Assembly: GCF_026283945.1 (NCBI RefSeq)
Contig: NZ_JAPDPC010000001.1
Span: 124,001 to 188,000 of the forward strand
Direction: 5' to 3'
DNA: 64,000 nucleotides
DNA from: Dyella humicola
GTDB taxonomy: Bacteria; Pseudomonadota; Gammaproteobacteria; Xanthomonadales; Rhodanobacteraceae
Every line of letters starts with the position of its first letter. Position 1 is the stretch's first letter. Both the position numbers and the translations under genes were made by a program. Below, piece after piece: positions 18,459 through 24,681 of the stretch. Under the pieces are notes generated by a model. It did not search any database. It was not told the origin of the DNA and saw only the letters and a list, made by a program, of their open reading frames with translations.

Positions 18459-19061
18459 TCAGCTGCGCACGAACCGAAGAAGAGGCTCCAGATCGCCGGT
18501 GTCAGCCTGACGCACCAACTCCAGGTAGCGCTGGCGCACCCGCTGGTCGTGCGGTGCCGGCCCCCAAGTGAATGGCTGGGCGCCATGGGACTGCAGGAAC
18601 AGGTCTGCCATAACCCGCGAGCACCGGCCATTCCCGTTGGGGAACGGGTGGATGTACGTCAACTGGTGATGGAGTCGGGCGGCCTGTTCATCAAGCAGGT
18701 ATGCCCCGAACTCCTGCCAAGCGCCAACATTGTCGAAGAGCTGCCGCAGCTGCATAGCGATCTGGTGCGGGGCCACGCCGATGTTGCGCTCGGTCAACCG
18801 GAACCGACCAGCCCACTCCCAAACCTCGCCGAACATGCGTGCATGCAGCTGCCGCAGAAAGTCTTCGCTGGACACTACGACACGCTTTTTCCTGATCTCG
18901 CGGGCAGCCCAGCGCATCGCGGTGAAGATGTTGGCGCCTTCAGCGTCATTTAGGTCGCCCCGGGTCGCCACCCATGACAGCTTCAGCCCTCGCGCTTCGT
19001 CCGGGCCCAGAGGTGTTTGCCCGTCATCGAGCTGGAAGTCGAACCCCTGGGGATCAGCCAA
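18459..19061 (-). CDS. Mobile mystery protein B (Fic-domain protein)
   Basis: A 200-residue protein starting at a TTG (19061) that overlaps the stop of the upstream gene; a longer ATG-started frame would run into that gene and is rejected. The Fic motif HPFPNGNGR sits at residues 138-146 with the preceding WEWAGRFR block typical of Fido proteins, so it probably transfers AMP or another nucleotide to a target. It matches the 'mobile mystery protein B' pattern (opening ADPQGFDFQLDDGQTPL). It always pairs with an HTH protein A, as here. The couple spreads on mobile elements and is presumed to behave as a toxin-antitoxin-like unit. Confidence 0.88.
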   Translation of the reverse strand: MADPQGFDFQLDDGQTPLGPDEARGLKLSWVATRGDLNDAEGANIFTAMRWAAREIRKKRVVVSSEDFLRQLHARMFGEVWEWAGRFRLTERNIGVAPHQIAMQLRQLFDNVGAWQEFGAYLLDEQAARLHHQLTYIHPFPNGNGRCSRVMADLFLQSHGAQPFTWGPAPHDQRVRQRYLELVRQADTGDLEPLLRFVRS

Positions 19062-19539
19062 GCTCGCTCTCCCGCCACAGTGCAGTGTCGGGGATCGCGG
19101 CTTCCGCCTCTTGCAGAAGAAGCCGGCGTAGGTCATCGGAGACCGCCTGGTCTTCGAGCCTCATGTGGGCGGCGGTCCGGTTGAATGCGGCGTTGTAGAG
19201 CTTCAGGCGCTGTTGGTCCACGCGGGACTGCAGGGGCTGCCGGGGCACCACCAGCACAACCAATTCGCAATCCATGGCCTCCACCGCGCGGCGCAGCGTT
19301 TCGACGCGCACGGTGCCGGCACGCTCGCTTTTTTCCAGCTTAACCACTGAACTGGGAAGCACACCCAACCGGCGCGCGAGATCTGACTGCGACATCCCCA
19401 GGGCATCGCGCATAGCGGCGATCCAGCCCCCCCGGGGGGTGGACTGGAGCCGAGGAAGCACTTCGCGCAACCAGTTGCCAGCTTGATCGAGTCGTGTGCG
19501 GGCGAGGCGGCGCATCTGCTGGGTGCTGTGGGATGCCAT
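19054..19539 (-). CDS. Mobile mystery protein A (HTH regulator)
   Basis: A 161-residue protein with an Xre-type helix-turn-helix (MSQSDLARRLGVLPSSVVKL, residues ~49-68) and the family's downstream block (ETLRRAVEAMDCELVVLVVP). It is the first gene of the A/B pair and overlaps the TTG start of the Fic gene by eight bases. An AGGG ribosome-binding site lies eight bases before the ATG. Presumed repressor and antidote of the pair; palindromic CCCTATAGGG sites upstream are its likely operators. Confidence 0.88.
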   Translation of the reverse strand: MASHSTQQMRRLARTRLDQAGNWLREVLPRLQSTPRGGWIAAMRDALGMSQSDLARRLGVLPSSVVKLEKSERAGTVRVETLRRAVEAMDCELVVLVVPRQPLQSRVDQQRLKLYNAAFNRTAAHMRLEDQAVSDDLRRLLLQEAEAAIPDTALWRESELG

Positions 19540-19544
19540 CGATA

Positions 19545-19656
19545 TGCCCTGCAGGGATGAAGCAGTGCATACAATTATGCCCTATAGGGCGCAAATATCA
19601 AAGGTGCCTATTCGCTATAAGGCGGTATCGGCTTAGCTAATTAAGCCCTATAGGGC
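19545..19656. promoter_or_regulatory. Repeated palindromic operators upstream of mobile mystery A
   Basis: GCCCTATAGGGC occurs exactly at 19579-19590 and 19645-19656. A related CCCTGCAGGG lies at about 19547-19556 next to the ribosome-binding site, and a degenerate CGCTATAAGGCG near 19612. Regular, short, perfectly symmetric sites just upstream of an HTH gene point to autoregulation of the pair. Confidence 0.65.
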
Positions 19657-19694
19657 ATGCGTATTCCGGGCTATCGCGACAAACACGCCAAAAA

Positions 19695-19841
19695 GTGCCT
19701 CGAACGCGCCGCGCGAAGCAGCACGCCGAATGGGGCATCGATGAGCGTTTGATGCGCTATTACCTGGCGCCGGAAACCGCCGCGACCCGGCGCGAAGCCC
19801 CCTACTCGGTGCAGTACGCGCTGGAACAGCTGGACCGGTGA
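19695..19841 (+). CDS. Short ORF, possible gene remnant (48 aa)
   Basis: A GTG-started frame of 48 codons (…HAEWGIDERLMRYYLAPETA…) ending LEQLDR. Composition is protein-like rather than random, but no ribosome-binding site or relative is recognised. Its last 18 bases recur at 20023-20040, just beyond the palindromic element. It may be the 3' end of a lost gene or a small standalone gene. Confidence 0.3.
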   Translation: MPRTRRAKQHAEWGIDERLMRYYLAPETAATRREAPYSVQYALEQLDR

Positions 19842-20143
19842 GTCGACCTACCTAGATGACTAAATCGCGGCCGCGGAAGGTGTGCGTAGACGACTAAATC
19901 ACGCTCGCGGATGGCGTGCCAACGCGGGCCTCGGACCGGACGTTTAGTCATCTAGGTAGGGAATTTAGTCATCTAGGGAGGTCGCACCGGCGCCCCCCTT
20001 TAGTCAAACACTCACGGGCCGAAACAGCTGGACCGGTGAGCCGACCTAGCCGCGCACCCTGATCCCGGGACACCATGGCTGGCCGTAGAGAATGTCGCCA
20101 ACCTCTATGACATCGGCGCGCCTTTGATCGTCACGCGAGGCGG
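19842..20143. other. Intergenic block with palindromic element flanked by 26-bp direct repeats
   Basis: Copies of AACAGCTGGACCGGTGAG(T/C)CGACCTA lie at 19825-19850 and 20023-20048 and bracket a ~172-base palindromic segment. After the right copy a short frame (…WLAVENVANLYDIGAPLIVT) runs to about 20148 and reads like a protein C-terminus, possibly a broken gene. No intact gene is supported. Confidence 0.45.
19844..19984. repeat. Palindromic repeat element with CTAGATGACTA ends
   Basis: CGACCTACCTAGATGACTA at 19844-19862 is matched in reverse complement by TAGTCATCTAGGGAGGTCG at 19966-19984, with a second inverted copy (TAGTCATCTAGGTAGG) at 19945-19960 and a partial GACGACTAAATC inside. The exact 19-mer CGACCTCCCTAGATGACTA also appears in the tandem array near 22.1 kb, so this is a local repeat family. 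Confidence 0.75.
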
Positions 20144-20965
20144 CTAAGTAGGCGCGCCAATTCGGTCGGCCTTGCTGTGCAGGTGGGCCAGGCGCTCCTC
20201 CAGCTGCAGGCAGACCCGGGGCTCACTGAGGCCGAGCTGCGGGTCGCAGCGCACCAAGTGCGCCAAGGCGGCGTCGGGCCAACCGTTCGCGTCGTCATCG
20301 AGCGCGAGCCACTGCGCAGGCTGCCGCCGGCGCGCGTCACGGGCGATCTGTTCGTAACGGGTCGACCGATCCATCCACCAGTCGACCAATTCGTCATCGA
20401 GCGCGAAGCGGCTGTGCCAGGTGGCGCCGATCACGCGCCGACGCAGCGCAGGCGGCAGCCGTTTGCACGCGTAGCCGAAGCGCTTCACGCGCACCCAACT
20501 GGTCGAAAGAACGATGTCGACCTGCGGATATGGTGCGAGGATGTGCACCAAGCGTTCGGCGTATTCAAACAAAGTGCCCGGACCGCGCAGGTACGGGCGA
20601 TTGCGCCAGTCCAGCCACACGTCGTCATGGTGCAGCACGCCATCAAAATCCAGGTACAGGACCAGGTGGGGTGTCGCCGACGCGTTCGCCGGGGCTGCAG
20701 GCGGATTAGCGTCCACCAGGTCCAACGGTGCATCGAAGTCCGCCGTGATCGTCACCTGCCCCTTTAGCCCCCCGACGCGGCGGGCGACGGGGGCCGGCGG
20801 CGCGATCGGGAAGTGCGTGGCCTCGTAGTCCATCACCTGGTCTGCGAGCCATGCGAAGCGCGCCGCCTCCGGCGTCCCCGGCTCGGGTTCGTGGTCGACA
20901 TAGCCCGACAGCTCGCGCAGGGCGGCCTCGTAGTCAGCGGGGGTCTGGATGGGGTTGCCGCTCAC
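20144..20965 (-). CDS. HAD-fold protein with HigA-like N-terminal segment
   Basis: A 273-residue protein. Residues ~6-55 (TPADYEAALRELSGYVDHEP, then GTPEAARFAWLADQVMDYEA) closely follow the N-terminal helix pattern of HigA-type antitoxins, which normally precedes an HTH. Here no HTH follows. Instead residues ~100-260 form a HAD domain with the nucleophile motif LYLDFDGVLH (Asp106, Asp108), STSW as motif II and LALDDDANGW as the acidic motif, resembling the HAD_SAK_2 family linked to RNA repair. Hydrolase or phosphatase activity is likely; the substrate is unknown. The combination suggests a domain swap in a mobile gene pool. Confidence 0.7.
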   Translation of the reverse strand: MSGNPIQTPADYEAALRELSGYVDHEPEPGTPEAARFAWLADQVMDYEATHFPIAPPAPVARRVGGLKGQVTITADFDAPLDLVDANPPAAPANASATPHLVLYLDFDGVLHHDDVWLDWRNRPYLRGPGTLFEYAERLVHILAPYPQVDIVLSTSWVRVKRFGYACKRLPPALRRRVIGATWHSRFALDDELVDWWMDRSTRYEQIARDARRRQPAQWLALDDDANGWPDAALAHLVRCDPQLGLSEPRVCLQLEERLAHLHSKADRIGAPT

Positions 20966-21040
20966 CGGGCCTCCATATGTCGTAACTGAGCGGATCGGCC
21001 TGCAGCGAATCTAGGCCAGCGCGTTTTCGTGATCAGATGA

Positions 21041-21238
21041 CTAAACCTTCGGGGTGGTTCGGCATGTGAGGGTTTGCCGATTTCGCGTCAGATTGATGCC
21101 GAGCGATTTCGCGGAAACGCCGTGCTTGCGGATGTATTCGGGGACTTCCGTCGGGGGGCCGCGCCACAGGATCGGGTCATAGTCGACGCCGGCGACAGGC
21201 TTGGGCAGTTTGGCCAACCAGTGCTTGAACCATTGCAT
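21041..21238 (-). CDS. Small hypothetical protein (65 aa)
   Basis: A 65-residue ORF chosen to start at 21238 because GGAGG lies eight bases upstream; a longer frame from 21268 lacks such a site. The protein (opening MQWFKHWLAKLPKPV) is basic, with no domain recognised. Its stop codon lies inside a copy of the local GATGACTAAA repeat. It is divergent from the phosphatase gene. No function proposed. Confidence 0.5.
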   Translation of the reverse strand: MQWFKHWLAKLPKPVAGVDYDPILWRGPPTEVPEYIRKHGVSAKSLGINLTRNRQTLTCRTTPKV

Positions 21239-21334
21239 ACAAATTCCTCCGAGGGTGGTGTTGCTCACGGTAGTGCAGCACGACAGTCACGGTGCGCAAT
21301 ACTGGCCTCTGAAAATCACTCACTCATCGAATAT

Positions 21335-21901
21335 ATGCCGAACACCACGATTCGCACGAGCGTGACCGATCCCTTACGTATCGCCACACTTCCTGTAACC
21401 GGCGGCGGAGCCATTGGCGTGACGTTCGCCCCGGGCAAGCATCAGGTGAATGCCATGTCCGGTGGCACATGGCAGCGGGATCTCGATGTAGATCTACAGG
21501 CGATCAAAAGGTGGGGCGCTGATGTCTTGATCACGCTACTGGAACAAGAGGAATTGACCGAGCTGGCCATTGCACCGCTGGCGTCGCGCGCGGAAGCGGC
21601 GGGCCTGCGTTGGTTCGGCTTGCCCATCACGGACGGCGCGGCACCCGATGATCGCTTCCTGGTTCCTTGGTCCGAACTTGGCCCACGCTTCGCGCGCGAA
21701 CTTCAAAACGGCGGGCGCCTAGTCGTGCACTGCAAGGGCGGCCTCGGACGTGCAGGCACTGTGGCCTGCCTTCTGCTCCATGCCACGGGGGCAGCCCGAG
21801 GTGCCGATGAAGCAATGGCCATGGTGCGCGCGGTTCGACGCGGCGCAATTGAAACGAAGGCGCAGGAATCGTTTCTTCACGCCTGGTATAGCCAAGGATA
21901 A
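21335..21901 (+). CDS. Dual-specificity/cysteine phosphatase
   Basis: A 188-residue protein of the DSP/CDKN3-like fold, starting at ATG 21335; the longer open frame upstream lacks family similarity. The catalytic loop is HCKGGLGRAG with Cys133 and Arg139 (C-x5-R) and a general-acid Asp in PITDGAAPDD (residues ~98-106). It would remove phosphate from protein tyrosine/serine or small substrates in the cytosol. It sits among orphan genes separated by repeats, so its physiological target cannot be inferred. Confidence 0.85.
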   Translation: MPNTTIRTSVTDPLRIATLPVTGGGAIGVTFAPGKHQVNAMSGGTWQRDLDVDLQAIKRWGADVLITLLEQEELTELAIAPLASRAEAAGLRWFGLPITDGAAPDDRFLVPWSELGPRFARELQNGGRLVVHCKGGLGRAGTVACLLLHATGAARGADEAMAMVRAVRRGAIETKAQESFLHAWYSQG

Positions 21902-22108
21902 CCCGCCCCATTCATGGTCGGCGCTGTCTCGGGGCGCTGGGCGTCGCGACAGATATGCAGCTGCGTGGCGAGTGGGCGCCATTGCTGTGCCTCCTGTGCG
22001 TAGTAGTGAACGGCATCGGCGGAATTTTCGCGGGCGCCCGAAATTTAGCCGCGTCTACGGTGACCATAGACTGCGGGCGTACTAGTCATTTGGGGAGGTT
22101 GACGCCGT

Positions 22109-22234
22109 ACGTCGCATGGCGCTTCGACCTCCCTAGATGACTAGTCCCACGCGTCGCATGGCGCCGCGATCTACCTAGATGACTAGTGCCACACGTCGCT
22201 TGGCGCCTCGACCTCCCTAGATGACTAAGAAAGA
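22109..22234. repeat. Three tandem 42-bp repeats
   Basis: Units at 22109-22150, 22151-22192 and 22193-22234 each run from CGTCGC(A/T)TGGCGC to CCTAGATGACTA, with a few substitutions. Just left, 22081-22108 carries the inverted counterpart (ACTAGTCATTTGGGGAGGTTGACGCC), so the whole block can also fold as a palindrome. The unit core is shared with the element at 19844-19984. A minus-strand frame across it encodes a 14-residue repeat (SHLGRSRRHATRG) but looks like a by-product of the 42-base period. Confidence 0.85.
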
Positions 22235-22277
22235 GCTGCGCACCTGGCGATACTGACCCGAACACGGTCCCCAATTG

Positions 22278-22988
22278 TCACTTCTGCGTCGGCGTACGTG
22301 CTTGGCGATTACCCAAGACTTTCCAAGATTGAACGGCACCCAAGACGCTGGCGCCGAGGGCGAAGGCGATCCAGCAGGCAACGGCGGCTATGCCGATGGA
22401 GAGCAACGCGATGATTCCTCCCATCACGGCCCAGCCTGCGGGCATGAGGGGTTCCGCTGTCCAATGGGATGGCCCGGACGCGGCCGGAGCCCCCGGTAAC
22501 CACCAGCCAATGATTGCCATGAGAAATGTCAGGCTGGCCAGCAAGGGCAGACCGATCAGCACACGGATCCAAAAGCGACGGTCCAATCGAACGCGGGTCG
22601 GTGCGGAGGGCGCGCTGCAACTTCCTTGCTTCAGGTGGTTCGGTCGCGGCACGTTGTCATCGGGCATCGGAGGTTTGGGGGGCTCTAGATGGCGCCAACT
22701 AGCGCTCTGCCTTGATTGCGTGTGGATCCAGAATGCTGCTCCAAACACGGCACACAGGTGATCGGTAGCGACCTTTTCGTATCGAGCTTCAAAGGCCCGA
22801 TGAAGCGCGTTGTTCAAGGATGCTCGGCGGTCGGCGTCCTGTTGCTCGCCCTGTGCTCTTACGCCGTCCCACCACACATCAAAGATCTGGCAGGCCATCG
22901 CTTCATCAGTGCGGCGAGTCGGCCATCCAGTGCGTTGTATCCAATCGATAGCGTCCAACAATGCTTCGTTTATGGGCTGGTCTTGCAT
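22278..22988 (-). CDS. Hypothetical membrane protein with two transmembrane helices
   Basis: A 236-residue protein. The N-terminal ~120 residues are soluble and charged, followed by a proline-rich linker and two hydrophobic helices near residues 148-168 (VLIGLPLLASLTFLMAIIGW) and 188-215 (WAVMGGIIALLSIGIAAVAC). No family is recognised. An inverted repeat 24 bases upstream of the start may be its operator. The 42-bp repeat array lies just downstream of its stop. Confidence 0.6.
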   Translation of the reverse strand: MQDQPINEALLDAIDWIQRTGWPTRRTDEAMACQIFDVWWDGVRAQGEQQDADRRASLNNALHRAFEARYEKVATDHLCAVFGAAFWIHTQSRQSASWRHLEPPKPPMPDDNVPRPNHLKQGSCSAPSAPTRVRLDRRFWIRVLIGLPLLASLTFLMAIIGWWLPGAPAASGPSHWTAEPLMPAGWAVMGGIIALLSIGIAAVACWIAFALGASVLGAVQSWKVLGNRQARTPTQK

Positions 22989-23447
22989 GTGTCTTCACCT
23001 TATGGCGCGTTGTGGAGTTACCGACTCGGTAACTCCACTAACCAACCACGGGTCGTTGTTGACGCAAGTGGTCACTCAAGTCTTTTCACGCACCACATCC
23101 GTGCCGGAGTCTTGTAGCCAGGTTGTCCATCCAGGACAGCCAAGGACCGGATTGCATCGCGACTTTGCCCGTGCCGAGGATTTGGGAGAACCTCGCCGTG
23201 CCGGATTTCGATATGAGGACGCCACCTTGTGGAAGGTCCTGCGCGACACGGTCCTCGCAGGACCGTTACGGTGTCAGATCGCGGATGACCCATGTCCTAA
23301 GCGATGACGCAAAAGGATCGACTGTCCCGCATGGACAGGCACGCATCGTTAGATCGGTTGGCTCCAGAAGGAGCCAATCGACTACTTGCGCAACCTTCGA
23401 TCGGGTGTACTTGAGTTGGACCAACCGCCAAGCAAAGGAGATGGTCC
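22989..23447. other. Intergenic region with two inverted repeats
   Basis: About 460 bases between divergent hypothetical genes. Besides the repeat at 23012-23038, a second inverted repeat (CGGTTGGCTCC-agaa-GGAGCCAATCG, one mismatch) lies at 23355-23380, 68 bases before the right-hand gene. Several short frames exist on both strands, none with a convincing start or composition. Confidence 0.5.
23012..23038. promoter_or_regulatory. 12-bp perfect inverted repeat, probable operator
   Basis: GTGGAGTTACCG and CGGTAACTCCAC are perfect complements around a three-base spacer, directly upstream of the minus-strand membrane-protein gene. Its position fits a repressor site; it could also fold in the leader RNA. 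Confidence 0.5.
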
Positions 23448-24023
23448 GTGATTGCAACGATCGAGGGATTTACCCTCATGGAGATCTATGAGGCTGCATA
23501 CGTCAGTAAATTTGACCGGTCATTTCAGGCATTCGCGGGTGACCCTCTCGGGACGCTGAAAGCAATAGGTCAGGGAGACGCCATGGCGCTCATGAAGCGA
23601 GGTCATCGACCCCTCCTGCCTGCGCAGGTCACGCAACGGATGCTCAATGACCGCCAATGGCGAGGCGAAGGTCACGACGTGGATGCGCTCTACCAGCACC
23701 GCCAAATTCCTTTGGCCATTCGCTATGTGTCGCCGCCCAGCAGTGCGCCCACGGAAGAATCCGACTCTCCAGGGCCCCATGGGGCGCGGCTCCTCAATTT
23801 GGCAATGGAGGCGGCGGTGTCTTTCGGGCAGCGCGTCAGCAAACCGAATGTCTCACCGATTGGTTACTTGTCGCCCGATCTGGCGTCGCCTGGATTTGAT
23901 ATGCATACAGGTACGTTTGAGGGGCCGCTAGTGAATCCCGCTAGCGGGCTTCCGATGATTGGTGGCTCGATGATTGATGTTGGTGGAAATGTGTTTGGCA
24001 CGGGGCCATCGCTCTTCGACTGA
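23448..24023 (+). CDS. Hypothetical protein (191 aa)
   Basis: A 191-residue protein starting at GTG 23448, seven bases after AAAGGAG. Soluble, without signal peptide or membrane helix; the C-terminal 50 residues are Gly/Pro/Ser-rich (PASGLPMIGGSMIDVGGNVF). No domain recognised. The good ribosome-binding site and protein-like composition support a real gene. It is the last accessory ORF before the core-like region. Confidence 0.5.
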   Translation: MIATIEGFTLMEIYEAAYVSKFDRSFQAFAGDPLGTLKAIGQGDAMALMKRGHRPLLPAQVTQRMLNDRQWRGEGHDVDALYQHRQIPLAIRYVSPPSSAPTEESDSPGPHGARLLNLAMEAAVSFGQRVSKPNVSPIGYLSPDLASPGFDMHTGTFEGPLVNPASGLPMIGGSMIDVGGNVFGTGPSLFD

Positions 24024-24681
24024 TACAGACCGCATGACCGAGCGGTCCCTACCGTTCGGTCATGCTGGCATGTGCCTGAAGTGACAGTTCCTCATGGCGC
24101 AGCGTCGAAGTCCTCGTGAAGTATCCTGCAGGATGCAGTTGGCCCCATGGCCAAGCTGACCCAGCAATCCGAGACCGTGGGCGCCGTTCCGAGATTAGAT
24201 CGTTGGCAAGAAATAGCTGAGGTCGGCTTTCGACTGCGGATTCAGCCGGTCGTTGCAACACTCCTGCTGCTCGCGCAGTCTTCAGTGTGTCGCAACGACC
24301 GGCTGAATCCGCAATCCGAAGCAGATCTCAGCTGCCAGTTCGCCAAATGTGCGAGCGTGTCAACAATTCTGCGGCGGTCTTGCAGGCGGCCACCGATGGC
24401 CGCGGCGTGGTGCTCGCGCGCAGAGTCCTGGCCATTGACGACGTATCCGCCGGCCGGCTCATCCTGTTGATTCCGAAGGTGAAGCTGGCGCCACAACCGG
24501 CTCATTACCTGGTCTATCGGGCCGAAAGTTCCTCGCTGCCCAAATCGCGGCTTTTCGCGAATGGTTGATGAGGGCGGCGGCAGCAAGCGGCTGAGTGGGT
24601 GCGTGCCTGACTTTCGACCCATGGCAGGCGGGGCAAGGTGTGGTTAGGTCGAGGTTTGTGCAGTTCACTGGGGAATTCCTG
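24024..24681. other. Intergenic region with large inverted repeat
   Basis: About 660 bases without a supportable gene. Just after the preceding stop, ATGACCGAGCGGTCC followed by TACCGTTCGGTCAT can fold as a hairpin. The main content is the inverted repeat at 24235-24313. The remainder up to the peptidase gene probably includes its promoter. Short frames on both strands were rejected. Confidence 0.5.
24235..24313. repeat. Inverted repeat with 22-bp perfect arms (MITE/REP-like)
   Basis: TGCGGATTCAGCCGGTCGTTGC at 24235-24256 is perfectly complementary to 24292-24313, with a 35-base loop. Similarity continues imperfectly outward (AGCTGAGGTCGGCTTTCG on the left against CGAAGCAGATCTCAGCT on the right), giving arms of about 44 bases. 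This is typical of a dispersed, non-coding palindromic element. Confidence 0.8.

Noticed and set aside
19842-22240. Integron cassette array with attC sites
   Set aside because: The repeats lack the GTTRRRY/RYYYAAC cores and no integron integrase is visible, although the gene arrangement is cassette-like.
22086-22274. Short minus-strand ORF with 14-residue repeats
   Set aside because: It arises from the 42-base tandem repeat period; no ribosome-binding site seen. Kept only as an observation.
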